Positions 8,247-16,996 of a stretch of DNA of 64,000 bases are shown piece after piece. Each line of letters starts with the position of its first letter. Position 1 is the first letter of the stretch. This DNA is from Pseudomonadota bacterium. Its GTDB lineage: Bacteria; Pseudomonadota; Alphaproteobacteria; Sphingomonadales; Sphingomonadaceae. The stretch covers positions 62,001 through 126,000 of the forward strand of contig JAEWEY010000001.1 of NCBI GenBank assembly GCA_023389105.1. The letters are read 5' to 3'. Below the pieces are notes generated by a model that did no database searches, had not been told where the DNA came from, and saw only the letters and a list, made by a program, of their open reading frames with translations. The position numbers and the translations under genes are program-made.

Positions 8247-9458
8247 TCAGGCGACGGCTGCCTTCAGGTCGTCCACGAGGTCAACGCGTTCCCACGGGAA
8301 GTGATCGCCGTCGGCGTTGCGCCCAAAGTGGCCGTAAGCCGCGGTCGGCTGGTAGATTGGCTTGTTGAGGCCGAGGTGCGTGCGGATGCCGCGCGGCGTC
8401 AGCTTGCCGAGCTTTTCAATGCTGCCGATGGCCGCTTCGATGGCGTCGTCGCCGACTGTGCCCGTGCCGTGCGTGTCGACGTAGAGCGAAAGCGGCTCGG
8501 AGACGCCGATCGCGTAGGCCAACTGGATCGTGCAGCGCTTGGCGAGGCCCGCCGCGACAATGTTCTTGGCGAGGTAGCGCGCCGCATAAGCCGCCGAGCG
8601 GTCGACCTTGGTCGGATCCTTGCCCGAGAAGGCGCCGCCGCCGTGGGGGGCTGCGCCGCCGTAGGTGTCGACGATGATCTTGCGGCCGGTGACGCCGGCG
8701 TCGCCGTCGGGGCCACCGATCTCGAAGCTGCCGGTCGGATTGATGTGATAGACGGTCTCGTTGCCCAGCAGCTGCTGCGGCATCACGCGGGCGACCACGT
8801 CCTTTACGTAGGCGTGGAGCTCGGCCTGCTTCTCGCCCTTATCGTAGCCCGGCTTGTGTTGGGTCGACACGACGATCGCGGTGGCCTTTGCCGGCTTGCC
8901 GTCCTCGAAGCGCAGCGTGACCTGGCTCTTGGCGTCGGGCTCCAGGAACGGCGCGGCGCCGCTGTGGCGGTCCTTGGCCATCTCCATCAGGATCTTGTGG
9001 CTGTAGTAAAGCGTCGCCGGCATCAGGTCGGGGGTCTCGTCGCAGGCGAAACCGAACATGATGCCCTGGTCGCCAGCGCCTTCGTCCTTGTCGTCGCCGG
9101 CATCGACGCCCTGCGCGATGTGCGCCGACTGCGGGTGCAGGTGGTTGGCGAAGTCGAGGCGGTCCCAATGGAAGCCGTCCTGCTCATAGCCGATGCGCTT
9201 CACCGTGTTGCGCACTGCCTGTTCGATTTCCTCGCGGACGCCTGGTGCCCAATTTCCCACTTCGTCCATGATTCCCTGACCGCGGATTTCGCCAGCCAGC
9301 ACCACGCGGTTCGTCGTGGTCATCGTCTCGCAGGCGACCCGCGCCTCGGGATCCTTCGACAGGAACAGGTCGACGATCGCGTCGGAAATCTGGTCGGCGA
9401 CCTTGTCCGGGTGACCTTCGGAAACGGATTCGGAGGTGAACAGGTACGAGCTGCGCAT
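8247..9458 (-). CDS. metK: S-adenosylmethionine synthetase
   Basis: 403 residues. It makes SAM from methionine and ATP. Signatures include SVSEGHPDKVADQISDA near the N-terminus, GDQGIMFGFA near residue 130 and the phosphate loop GGGAFSGKDPTKVDRSAAY near 276-294. ATG start, with TGAGGA 13 bases upstream. A 20-base palindrome lies 27 bases upstream, between metK and lnt. Downstream, trmB continues the conserved gene order after two inserted plus-strand genes. Confidence 0.98.
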   Translation of the reverse strand: MRSSYLFTSESVSEGHPDKVADQISDAIVDLFLSKDPEARVACETMTTTNRVVLAGEIRGQGIMDEVGNWAPGVREEIEQAVRNTVKRIGYEQDGFHWDRLDFANHLHPQSAHIAQGVDAGDDKDEGAGDQGIMFGFACDETPDLMPATLYYSHKILMEMAKDRHSGAAPFLEPDAKSQVTLRFEDGKPAKATAIVVSTQHKPGYDKGEKQAELHAYVKDVVARVMPQQLLGNETVYHINPTGSFEIGGPDGDAGVTGRKIIVDTYGGAAPHGGGAFSGKDPTKVDRSAAYAARYLAKNIVAAGLAKRCTIQLAYAIGVSEPLSLYVDTHGTGTVGDDAIEAAIGSIEKLGKLTPRGIRTHLGLNKPIYQPTAAYGHFGRNADGDHFPWERVDLVDDLKAAVA

Positions 9459-9485
9459 GAGCGAGGCGTGTCCTCAAAATGTGGG

Positions 9486-9505
9486 ATATAAGGAAAGCTT
9501 TATAT
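9486..9505. promoter_or_regulatory. Imperfect palindrome upstream of metK, probable operator
   Basis: Two 6-base arms, ATATAA and TTATAT, face each other across eight bases, with an extra matching G/C pair inside each arm. It lies in the 54-base gap between lnt and metK, 27 bases before the metK ATG. It is very AT-rich against its surroundings. ArsR-family regulators of SAM/SAH metabolism (SahR, SamR) bind AT-rich palindromes upstream of metK and ahcY in proteobacteria; assignment to one of them is inference. The AT-rich arm could also contain a -10 element. Confidence 0.55.
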
Positions 9506-9512
9506 GTCGCCT

Positions 9513-11024
9513 CTAGCGGCGGCGGCGGCCCACCGCAATGCCGCCGATGATCAGCAAGAAACCGAGCAGGATCGGGATCGCATTGCCGAAGCGGGCGAAG
9601 GGCGGCGGGGCCAGCGACGCCGGCGGGATCACCGAGTCGATGGCGCCAGCGGTACGCCAGGGAAGCGACTTCACAAGATTACCACGGGCATCAATCACCG
9701 CGCTGATGCCCGTCGGGGTCGAACGAATGATCGGCACACCTTCTTCCGCCGCTCGCAATCTTGCCTGGGCAAGGTGTTGCGGTGGACCCCAGCGGCCGAA
9801 CCACGCATCGTTCGACGGGTTGAAAATGAAGCTGGGCCGATTGCGCTCATCGACCACATGGCCGGAGAAAATGATTTCGTAACAGAGCTGCAGTCCGACC
9901 TTGCCCCAAGGATCGCCGAGGTCGATCGAGCGGGGGCCTGGACCGGATGTAAAGTCGACGTCCCCAGGCGCGAGCCGCGACAGGCCGATAGCCGAGAGCA
10001 GCGGACGCATCGGCAGATATTCTCCGTACGGGACGAGGTGCGCCTTGTCGTAACGGCCCACGACCCTGCCGCCCGGCGCCAGCGCGTAAATGCTGTTTGC
10101 CGCTCCGTTCAAATGCTGACCATCGCGCGACCACACTGCGATTCCGCCGGTCAGCAACTTGTCGTTCGGCCCAAGAAGTGAAGCCGCCTGCGCGCGCTGG
10201 AAAGCGGCGAACGCCTGCGGATCGCCCGGCCGATTGTCCTGCAGCGGATCGGTGATCGCAGCCTCGGGCCACAGAAGAAGCCTATCGTCGCCGGGCCGTC
10301 CGGACAGCAGGGCGAGTCGGCGGGCCGCTTCCTGATCGAAGCCCGGCCGCCACTTATTTTCCTGGCCGATATTTGGCTGGACGACACGCACGTTGCGGAC
10401 CGTCAGTGGATCGGCAGGAACGACATCAGCGGGCAAAAGCCACAGCAGGCCGGTCGCCGCGACGATTAGGACGAGGGGTAACCATTGCTTGCGATATTCC
10501 AGCCAGATTGCGCCGCCGAGCAACACCACCAGACCCGACAGCCCATAGGTACCGATCATCGCGGTAATGTTGATCAAGGTGGTGGGCGCCAAAGACGCGG
10601 CGGCGGGGTTCCACGGGAAGCCGGTGAACATCGTGCCCCGCAGCCATTCGGTAATCGCCCATGCCCCGCCGAGCGTCAGAACTAGGGCGACCCGATTGTC
10701 GCGACCGAAGCGCCAGGCAATGCCCGCGGCCATTGCCGGATAGATGGCAAGATAGATGGACAGGAGAACGACCGCGATCCAGCCAAGCCACGCCGGCATG
10801 GCTGCCTGAAAGGTGAATGCGGTCGCGATCCAGTTCAGGCCGACCACGAACTGGCCGAGTCCGAACGCCCAGCCGAGCAGCAGGCCGCGGCCGAGGCTCT
10901 TTACGCGGCAGATGAGCTCGCAAAGAACCGCGAACGCGACGGGCAGCAGCGGCCAGAGCGCCATGGGCTCGAATGCGAAAGCCGAGGCGGCGCCGGCCAG
11001 GAAGGCGTAGAGGATGAACTTCAT
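9513..11024 (-). CDS. lnt: Apolipoprotein N-acyltransferase
   Basis: 503 residues. It N-acylates lipoproteins at the inner membrane. About six N-terminal transmembrane helices precede a nitrilase-like periplasmic domain, with one C-terminal helix. The catalytic Glu254 (LWPEAA), Lys327 (RYDKAHLVPYGE) and Cys381 (QLCYE) are all present. It lies between corC and metK as in many alphaproteobacteria. Several predicted lipoproteins in this window would be its substrates. Confidence 0.97.
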   Translation of the reverse strand: MKFILYAFLAGAASAFAFEPMALWPLLPVAFAVLCELICRVKSLGRGLLLGWAFGLGQFVVGLNWIATAFTFQAAMPAWLGWIAVVLLSIYLAIYPAMAAGIAWRFGRDNRVALVLTLGGAWAITEWLRGTMFTGFPWNPAAASLAPTTLINITAMIGTYGLSGLVVLLGGAIWLEYRKQWLPLVLIVAATGLLWLLPADVVPADPLTVRNVRVVQPNIGQENKWRPGFDQEAARRLALLSGRPGDDRLLLWPEAAITDPLQDNRPGDPQAFAAFQRAQAASLLGPNDKLLTGGIAVWSRDGQHLNGAANSIYALAPGGRVVGRYDKAHLVPYGEYLPMRPLLSAIGLSRLAPGDVDFTSGPGPRSIDLGDPWGKVGLQLCYEIIFSGHVVDERNRPSFIFNPSNDAWFGRWGPPQHLAQARLRAAEEGVPIIRSTPTGISAVIDARGNLVKSLPWRTAGAIDSVIPPASLAPPPFARFGNAIPILLGFLLIIGGIAVGRRRR

Positions 11025-11101
11025 CGGCGACGACGGCTAGCCGTTGGCGCGCCGTTACGAAAGCCTCGACAACCGACGCTGTCTCGCGGCAGTGCACGGC
11101 C

Positions 11102-11524
11102 ATGTCCTTGCCACCTTTCCACATCGCGTTCCCGGTCGACGATTTGGAAGCTGCACGGCGCTTCTACGGGGAACTATTCGGCTGTCCGGAAGGGCGCAGC
11201 GCGGATCACTGGATCGACTTCAATCTCTACGGGCATCAGATTGTGGCGCACCTCGCGCCCGATGCGGCGCCAGGCCGGGCCACGAACGCCGTCGATGGCG
11301 AAGCAGTCCCCGTCCCGCATTTCGGGGTCGTGCTGCCGATGAGCGACTGGCGCGCGCTCGCCGATCGCTTGCAGGCTGCAAGGGTGGATTTCGTCATAGC
11401 TCCAACCGTTCGTTTCGCGGGCGAGCCTGGCGAGCAGGCGACGATGTTCCTGCTCGATCCCGCAGGCAATGCGCTCGAGTTCAAGGCGATGGCCGATCCC
11501 GCCAACCTTTTCGCGAAGAATTAA
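11102..11524 (+). CDS. VOC-family (glyoxalase/bleomycin resistance-like) protein
   Basis: 140 residues, a single glyoxalase-fold module pair: PFHIAFPVDDLEAARRFYG at the N-terminus and FLLDPAGNALEFKAM at the C-terminus. The His in HIAFPV, His in VPHFGVVL and Glu in LEFKA fit the metal-binding positions of this superfamily. Substrate unknown. It is a plus-strand gene inserted between lnt and corC, and its TAA stop shares the TTAA sequence with the convergent corC stop. Confidence 0.8.
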   Translation: MSLPPFHIAFPVDDLEAARRFYGELFGCPEGRSADHWIDFNLYGHQIVAHLAPDAAPGRATNAVDGEAVPVPHFGVVLPMSDWRALADRLQAARVDFVIAPTVRFAGEPGEQATMFLLDPAGNALEFKAMADPANLFAKN

Positions 11525-12405
11525 GCTTCTTCGACCGGCTCAGTTTCGGGCGCGTGCAACCGCACACGGATGATCCGCCGCGGATCGGAATCGACGGACT
11601 CCAGTCTCCATCCCGAGGAATGGACGAGGCATTCGCCTTTCGCCGGGATGTGGCCGGCAAGCAGGAACATCAAACCGCCAAGCGTGTCGACTTCGTCTTC
11701 GTCGGATGAGAGTCGGGGGTCGACGGCCTGCGCCAGTTCTTCGAGCTCTATCCGCGCATCCGCTTCCCACACGCCGTCGTCGAGCATTGTGAGCTGACCA
11801 ACCGCATCCTCGTCATGCTCGTCCTCGATCTCGCCAACGATTTCCTCGACCACGTCCTCGATGGTGACCAGACCTTCGGTGCCGCCGAATTCATCGACGA
11901 CAATGGCGAGGTGGATGCGCTGGCTGCGCATGCGGGCGAGTAGCTCGATGACGCCCATCGATTCGGGCACAAACAAAGGGTCGCGCATCAGCGCGGCGAT
12001 CGAGCGGTCGCGTTCGGCATCGACGCTGGCCACGAACACATCCTTGATGTGGATCATGCCGACGACCTTGTCGAGGCTGTCGCCATAGACGGGCAGGCGG
12101 CTGTGACCGGCGTCGGCGAACGCCGCGACTAACGCCTCGAAGCTGATCGTGTCCGGAACGGCGATGATATCGCCGCGCGTGACGCAGATATCGCCGGCGG
12201 TCTGCTCGCCGAAATGAAGCAGGTTGCGCAGCATCTGGCGCTCGGCGGGGGAGAGATCTCCCGCGACGGGGCGGGCGTCCTCTGCCTCGTCGATCGCTTC
12301 CTCGATCTCCTCGCGAAGCGTGGACTCGCTGTCCTCGCCAAAGATCAGGTGACGCATGCCACGCCACAGCCGTGAGCCGCCGGCTTCGTCGTTACGCGTC
12401 GCCAT
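11521..12405 (-). CDS. CBS-domain CorC/HlyC-family protein
   Basis: 294 residues, soluble, without the DUF21 membrane domain. Two CBS domains (RGDIIAVPDTISFEALVAAF and MRDPLFVPESMGVIELLARM) are followed by the CorC/HlyC-type C-terminal domain (EADARIELEELAQAVDPRL). DEFGGTEGLVTIEDVVEEIVGEI is the family hallmark. In E. coli YbeX/CorC is linked to Mg2+/Co2+ efflux and ribosome metabolism, and it sits next to ybeY there as here. The start overlaps the ybeY stop by one base (TGATG). Confidence 0.93.
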   Translation of the reverse strand: MATRNDEAGGSRLWRGMRHLIFGEDSESTLREEIEEAIDEAEDARPVAGDLSPAERQMLRNLLHFGEQTAGDICVTRGDIIAVPDTISFEALVAAFADAGHSRLPVYGDSLDKVVGMIHIKDVFVASVDAERDRSIAALMRDPLFVPESMGVIELLARMRSQRIHLAIVVDEFGGTEGLVTIEDVVEEIVGEIEDEHDEDAVGQLTMLDDGVWEADARIELEELAQAVDPRLSSDEDEVDTLGGLMFLLAGHIPAKGECLVHSSGWRLESVDSDPRRIIRVRLHAPETEPVEEA

Positions 12406-12908
12406 CAGGCCGCAACCTTGTACGGGTCGGCAATGCCGAGCCGGCTCAACGCCCGTACTTCGCGCGCCTCCATGTCCTCGGCCGTCGCATCGTCCAGATG
12501 ATCGTAGCCCAGCAGATGAAGTGTCCCATGGATCAGAAGATGCGTCGCATGGTGGTCGACGCTAATTCCTTTCTCTGCGGCCTCGGCCACGCAGACGCCA
12601 CGGGCAAGCACAATATCGCCGAGCAACAGTTCCGGCCCTGCAACCATTGCCTGCATGAATTCGTCGGGCTCCGCGAGCGGGAAGGACAGGACGTTGGTCG
12701 GCTTGTCCTTATCGCGCCAGGTGTCGTTAAGCGCGCGCACTTCCTGGTCGCTGGTCAGCCGAACCGACAGCTCGATCGGCCGCTCGGTCTCCGTCAAATG
12801 CGGATAGGCGCTTTCGGCGATGGCCGCTTCGGCGGCGCCGCGGACGAGCTCGGCCCAGGGCCTGCTACTGTCCCATTCCTCGTCGGCTTCGACGTCGATC
12901 TCCAGCAT
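12405..12908 (-). CDS. ybeY: Endoribonuclease YbeY, rRNA maturation factor
   Basis: 167 residues. It is a metal-dependent RNase in 16S rRNA 3' maturation and ribosome quality control. The zinc-binding motif HGTLHLLGYDH gives His127, His131 and His137. TNVLSFPL near residue 71 is also conserved. It lies between phoH and corC, the standard order, and is separated from phoH by only 5 bases. Confidence 0.97.
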   Translation of the reverse strand: MLEIDVEADEEWDSSRPWAELVRGAAEAAIAESAYPHLTETERPIELSVRLTSDQEVRALNDTWRDKDKPTNVLSFPLAEPDEFMQAMVAGPELLLGDIVLARGVCVAEAAEKGISVDHHATHLLIHGTLHLLGYDHLDDATAEDMEAREVRALSRLGIADPYKVAA

Positions 12909-12913
12909 CGTTC

Positions 12914-13918
12914 CTATGCCCCCGGGCCTTCATAGGCCTCGACGATGCGCCCGACGAGGGGGTGCCGCACGACGTCGGCGGCGCCGAAGCGGACCATGCT
13001 GAGCTTCGGAATGCCCTCGAGCTTGGCGACAGCGTCGGCCAGCCCGGACTCTACGCCACGCGGAAGGTCGGTCTGGTTGGGGTCGCCGCAGATGACCATT
13101 CGGCTACGCATGCCGAAGCGGGTGAGGAACATCTTCATCTGCTGCGGCGTGGTGTTCTGCGCCTCATCTAGGATGATGAAGGCGTCGCTGAGCGTCCGTC
13201 CGCGCATGAAGGCGATCGGCGCGATCTCAATCTCGCCCGAAGCGATGCGGCGCTCGACCTGCTCGGTCGGCAGCATGTCGTAGAGCGCGTCGTAAAGCGG
13301 GCGGAGATAGGGATCGACCTTCTCCTTCATGTCGCCGGGCAGGAAGCCCAGCCGCTCGCCGGCTTCGACCGCCGGGCGTGACAGGATCAGCCGGTCGACC
13401 TGTCCCGTGATCAGCATCGCCACCGCCTGCGCGACGGCAAGGTAGGTCTTGCCGGTACCCGCGGGGCCGAGCGCGAAGATCATGTCGTCGCGGGCCAGCG
13501 CTTCCATGTACACGGTCTGGACCGGCGAGCGCGGGACGATCGTCTTCTTGCGCGTGCGGATCATCACCTTGGGCGCGGACGTGACTTCGTCCTTGATGAT
13601 CCCGTCGAGATTGGGCTGCGCTGCCATGCCGAGCACCGCTTCCACGGCCTCGGCGTCGACATCATGACCCTGGTCCAGCCGATTGTAGAGCCCGACCAGC
13701 ACGTCGCGGGCGCGCGAGGCGGCGTCGGGCTCACCTTCGATCTGCACTCGATTGCCGCGCGCATTGATGTGCACACCCAGCCGATTCTCGATGTTGATCA
13801 AATGGCGGTCGTAATCGCCAAACAATGGGCCGAGCAGGTAGGGCTGGTCGAACTCCAGCTCGAGCCGGGCGCGGCCCTCTTCGTTGGCGGGCACGGCGGC
13901 GAGATCGCGGCGGGCCAT
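12914..13918 (-). CDS. phoH: PhoH-family ATPase
   Basis: 334 residues. An N-terminal KH-like region (GVHINARGNRVQIEG) precedes the P-loop NTPase domain with Walker A LGPAGTGKTYLA near 152-163 and Walker B FIILDEAQNTT near 247. PhoH/YbeZ interacts with YbeY in RNA metabolism; the precise activity is debated. The ATG overlaps the miaB stop by one base, indicating coupling. Confidence 0.95.
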   Translation of the reverse strand: MARRDLAAVPANEEGRARLELEFDQPYLLGPLFGDYDRHLINIENRLGVHINARGNRVQIEGEPDAASRARDVLVGLYNRLDQGHDVDAEAVEAVLGMAAQPNLDGIIKDEVTSAPKVMIRTRKKTIVPRSPVQTVYMEALARDDMIFALGPAGTGKTYLAVAQAVAMLITGQVDRLILSRPAVEAGERLGFLPGDMKEKVDPYLRPLYDALYDMLPTEQVERRIASGEIEIAPIAFMRGRTLSDAFIILDEAQNTTPQQMKMFLTRFGMRSRMVICGDPNQTDLPRGVESGLADAVAKLEGIPKLSMVRFGAADVVRHPLVGRIVEAYEGPGA

Positions 13919-15225
13919 CAGGCGGCCGCTCGCTGCAGCTCGGCGCCCGTGAGGCTGTTCTGGCCCGCGTCAATGATCGCGACGTCGATGATGTCGCCGG
14001 GCACCGCGCTGGTTTCGACATGGACGGACTGCAGCCAGGGCGAACGACCGATCATCTGCATGCCGTGCCGTCCCTTGCGCTCGATCAGGATTTGCGTGTC
14101 GATGCCCACTTTCGAGGCGTTGAACGCAAGTTGCTGCTCGATGATCCGTGCCTGCAGCCGTTGCAGGCGATCGTCCATGATTTCGCGCGGGATCTGGTCC
14201 TCCATCGTGGCGGCCGGCGTGCCGGGCCGCGGACTATATTTGAACGAATAAGCCGATGCGTAGCCGACGGCATCCACCAGCCGCAGCGTGTCCTCGAAAT
14301 CCTGCTCGGTCTCGCCGGGGAACCCGACGATAAAGTCGCCGGACAGCGCGATGCCTGGGCGCACCGTGCGCATCCGCTCAAGCGTCGCGAGATAGCTCTC
14401 GACCGTATGGCTGCGGTTCATGGCCTTGAGGATGCGGTTGCTCCCCGACTGCACGGGGAGGTGCAGATAGGGCATCAGCTTGTCGACTTCGGCGTGCGCC
14501 GCGATCAGCGCGTCGTTCATGTCGGCCGGATGGCTGGTGGTGTAGCGGATGCGGTGCAGGCCATCGATCGTTGCCAGCTCGCGGATCAAATCGGCGAAAT
14601 CGCGACCGTCGTATGCCCAGGCGTTGACGTTCTGCCCAAGCAGCACGAGTTCCCGCGCGCCGCCGTCGACCAGCTCGCGCGCTTCCGTGACGGTGTCCTG
14701 CCACGGCCGCGAAATCTCGGCGCCCCGCGTGTACGGCACCACGCAATAGGTGCAGAATTTGTCGCATCCTTCCTGGATGGTCAGAAAGGAAGAGGGGGTC
14801 GCCTGCCGGCGCGGCGGCAGTGCGTCGAACTTGCTGATCGCCGGCATGTCGGTGTCGACCGGACGCGCACCGCGCGCCACCTGCGCGACCATTTCCGGCA
14901 GCCGGTGATAGGCCTGCGGGCCGACGACGATGTCGATCATCGGCGAGCGGCGCTTCGCCTCGGCGCCTTCCGCCTGCGCGACACAGCCCGCCAAGGCGAC
15001 TAGCGGTCTCGACCCATCCTCGCGCCGCAACCGGCCCACGTCCGAATAGGCCTTGTCGGCCGCTTTCTCGCGGATGTGGCAGGTGTTCAGCACGACGAGG
15101 TCCGCCGCGTCCGTGTCGTCGGTCGCGGTCAGGCCCTGTTGCGACAGCAACTCGGCCATGCGGTCGCCGTCGTAGACGTTCATCTGGCAACCGAAGCTTT
15201 TGATCTTGAAGGTCTTGGGCGTCAT
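13918..15225 (-). CDS. miaB: tRNA-2-methylthio-N6-dimethylallyladenosine synthase MiaB
   Basis: 435 residues. It adds the 2-methylthio group to i6A37 of tRNAs. The N-terminal UPF0004 domain supplies the auxiliary cluster cysteines (SFGCQMN, LNTCHIREKA, LAGCVAQAEG). The radical-SAM motif is CDKFCTYCVVPYTRG near residues 155-169, and a TRAM domain is C-terminal (GRHGMQMIGRSPWLQSVHV). Its ATG overlaps the plsC stop by four bases (ATGA). Confidence 0.97.
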   Translation of the reverse strand: MTPKTFKIKSFGCQMNVYDGDRMAELLSQQGLTATDDTDAADLVVLNTCHIREKAADKAYSDVGRLRREDGSRPLVALAGCVAQAEGAEAKRRSPMIDIVVGPQAYHRLPEMVAQVARGARPVDTDMPAISKFDALPPRRQATPSSFLTIQEGCDKFCTYCVVPYTRGAEISRPWQDTVTEARELVDGGARELVLLGQNVNAWAYDGRDFADLIRELATIDGLHRIRYTTSHPADMNDALIAAHAEVDKLMPYLHLPVQSGSNRILKAMNRSHTVESYLATLERMRTVRPGIALSGDFIVGFPGETEQDFEDTLRLVDAVGYASAYSFKYSPRPGTPAATMEDQIPREIMDDRLQRLQARIIEQQLAFNASKVGIDTQILIERKGRHGMQMIGRSPWLQSVHVETSAVPGDIIDVAIIDAGQNSLTGAELQRAAA

Positions 15226-15965
15226 TTGTCGCCACCTATAGGCGACTGCCCCGTCGACGTTAAGCGAAGCCTTTCGGCAATTGCGCCGTGAGCGGCTGCC
15301 GCGAGGGCCTTGCGGCCGCCGGTGCGATCGAGCGGCTCAAGGACATTGACGGTAACTTGGAGGCTCCCGCGCCTTCCGAGAATGCGCAGGACGTTGTTTT
15401 TGCCTGGCTCATGCCACCAGCCGACTTCTCGCGCTGCCTCGCCATAATCGATCGCGACCGGCCGGATCGCCACATCCCTTGCGGCGTAATTGGCGGCCTC
15501 CAGGAGCGTCGACCGGAAAGGCAACATGTGGGTGCCGGGCCCCGTCGTTCCTTCGGGGAAAAGCGCGACCGGCTGCTCATCTTCCAGCGCGCGCGCAATC
15601 GTGATTGCCTGATCCTTCGCGCCTTTCACATGGCTGCGCTTGACGTAAACCGTAGCGTTCTGATCCGCGAGCCAATGGATAAATGAATGTCCGAGCGTGT
15701 CCTTCGATACGAAGCGACATCTGGTCGCACCGCACAGAATGAGAATGTCGAGCCAACTGACGTGATTTGCGATCAGCAACGTATGGGGTGCGATCGGTTC
15801 GCCTGATCGTTGCACGCGGGCCCCGACGATCCAGGCTGCAATTGCCAAAAAGCGCGAGGGCCATGAAGACCGGCGAAGCAAGGCCTTCGTGATCAGGTGA
15901 ACTGGCGCGAGGCAAATAAACAGGCCAAGTAGCCCGCCGACGCGCAGAATGGCACGCCCGTTCAA
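15222..15965 (-). CDS. 1-acyl-sn-glycerol-3-phosphate acyltransferase (PlsC family)
   Basis: About 247 residues. It acylates lysophosphatidate or a related lyso-lipid at the inner membrane. Motifs: NHVSWLDIL near 70 (the HX4D block) and FPEGTTGPG near 132; an N-terminal hydrophobic anchor precedes them. There is no ATG or GTG between the fur stop and the first transmembrane helix, so I choose TTG at 15965, 17 bases after fur. A longer frame running into fur is open but does not look coding. Function within the family (lysophosphatidate or ornithine-lipid acylation) is not certain. Confidence 0.88.
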   Translation of the reverse strand: MNGRAILRVGGLLGLFICLAPVHLITKALLRRSSWPSRFLAIAAWIVGARVQRSGEPIAPHTLLIANHVSWLDILILCGATRCRFVSKDTLGHSFIHWLADQNATVYVKRSHVKGAKDQAITIARALEDEQPVALFPEGTTGPGTHMLPFRSTLLEAANYAARDVAIRPVAIDYGEAAREVGWWHEPGKNNVLRILGRRGSLQVTVNVLEPLDRTGGRKALAAAAHGAIAERLRLTSTGQSPIGGDK

Positions 15966-15981
15966 CCGCGCTGCGGAATGA

Positions 15982-16404
15982 CTATCGATCGCGGTCGACG
16001 GCGACGCCGTACAGCTCCATGCGGTGGTCGACGAGCCGGAAGCCGAGCTTCTCCGCGATCCGCTTCTGAAGTGCCTCCAATTCGTCATCGACGAACTCGA
16101 TGACCTTGCCCGTCTCCACGTCGATCAAATGATCGTGGTGCGCATCGGAAGCTGCCTCGTAGCGGGACCGGCCGTCGCCGAACTCGTGCCGCGCCAGGAT
16201 GCCCGCTTCCTCGAACAGACGGACCGTGCGGTACACCGTGGCGATCGAGATATTGGGATCCACCGCGGCCGCGCGGGCATGCAGCGTCTCGACGTCGGGA
16301 TGGTCCTCGCTGTCACCGAGCACCCGCGCAATGACCTTGCGCTGCTCGGTGATGCGCAAGCCCTTGTCCGCGCACAGGGCCTCAATGTCGATCGTTCGCG
16401 CCAT
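15982..16404 (-). CDS. Fur/Mur-family metalloregulator
   Basis: 140 residues. A winged-helix DNA-binding domain (RITEQRKVIARVL, then ISIATVYRTVRLFEEAG) is followed by the metal-binding dimerisation domain (EAASDAHHDHLIDVETGKVIEF). The second domain lacks the CxxC structural zinc site found in enterobacterial Fur, where CLDCG is replaced by DVETG. This is typical of the alphaproteobacterial Fur/Mur branch, in which many members sense manganese. I cannot decide between iron and manganese sensing from sequence. Neighbours are mucR upstream and plsC downstream on the same strand. Confidence 0.92.
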   Translation of the reverse strand: MARTIDIEALCADKGLRITEQRKVIARVLGDSEDHPDVETLHARAAAVDPNISIATVYRTVRLFEEAGILARHEFGDGRSRYEAASDAHHDHLIDVETGKVIEFVDDELEALQKRIAEKLGFRLVDHRMELYGVAVDRDR

Positions 16405-16448
16405 GACGCCAAACTAGGTACGCGTAGGGCGTCCGTCCAGCGCGCCGA

Positions 16449-16874
16449 TCACTTTGCGCCGCGCGTACGCCGCCGCTTGGTTCCCAGACCGATCGACTTG
16501 GCCAATGTACGGCGCTGCTCCGCATAATTGGGCGCGACCATCGGATAATCGGCGGCAAGTCCCCACTTCTGCCGATACTGGTCGGGGGTCATGTTATAGT
16601 GGGTCATGAGATGCCGCTTGAGCATCTTGAGCTTTTTCCCGTCCTCCAGGCAGACGATATAATCCGGCTTGATCGAAGCACGGATAGAGACCTTCGGTTC
16701 AGGCTTTTCTTCGGGGACTGCGCTTCCACCGGAAATACCAGACAAGGCGGCGTGCACGTTCTGGATCAGGTTCGGCAAGTCATTGACCGCAACACTATTG
16801 TTGCTGACGTGCGCTGCAACGATGTCGGCAGTCAGCGTCAGCAGCGTATCGTCAAAATTGTCAGTATCGGCCAT
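16449..16874 (-). CDS. MucR/Ros-family transcriptional regulator
   Basis: 141 residues from ATG 16874. A variable N-terminal half (oligomerisation region LTADIVAAHVSNN) is followed by the MucR zinc-finger region: DYIVCLEDGKK, then LKRHLMTHYNMTPDQYR. MucR proteins are H-NS-like, AT-rich DNA binders controlling exopolysaccharide, motility and cell-cycle genes in alphaproteobacteria. A GTG at 16886 is in frame but overlaps the GGAG motif, which serves the ATG better (11-base spacing). Basic C-terminus (KRRRTRGAK). Confidence 0.93.
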   Translation of the reverse strand: MADTDNFDDTLLTLTADIVAAHVSNNSVAVNDLPNLIQNVHAALSGISGGSAVPEEKPEPKVSIRASIKPDYIVCLEDGKKLKMLKRHLMTHYNMTPDQYRQKWGLAADYPMVAPNYAEQRRTLAKSIGLGTKRRRTRGAK

Positions 16875-16996
16875 TTCGAAAATCACTCCGAGCAGAGGCT
16901 GTCCAGTAATTAACTAACAGCACAATGTTCAGAATAATGAATACGGCAGTTCTTAGCAATGGACGGTGCGTGCTAAGTAGAATTTCGAAAGTTTAA
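16875..16996 (-). promoter_or_regulatory. AT-rich mucR upstream region with repeated TTAACTAA
   Basis: 122 bases between rimI and mucR are much richer in A+T than their surroundings. The 8-mer TTAACTAA occurs at 16910-16917 and again at 16993-17000, the second copy running into the rimI stop codon. MucR proteins commonly repress their own gene through AT-rich upstream DNA, so this is a likely autoregulatory promoter. The individual promoter elements are not assigned. Confidence 0.45.

Noticed and set aside
9459..9512. SAM riboswitch upstream of metK
   Set aside because: The gap is only 54 bases and I see no pseudoknot-like or K-turn core; the palindrome fits an operator better.
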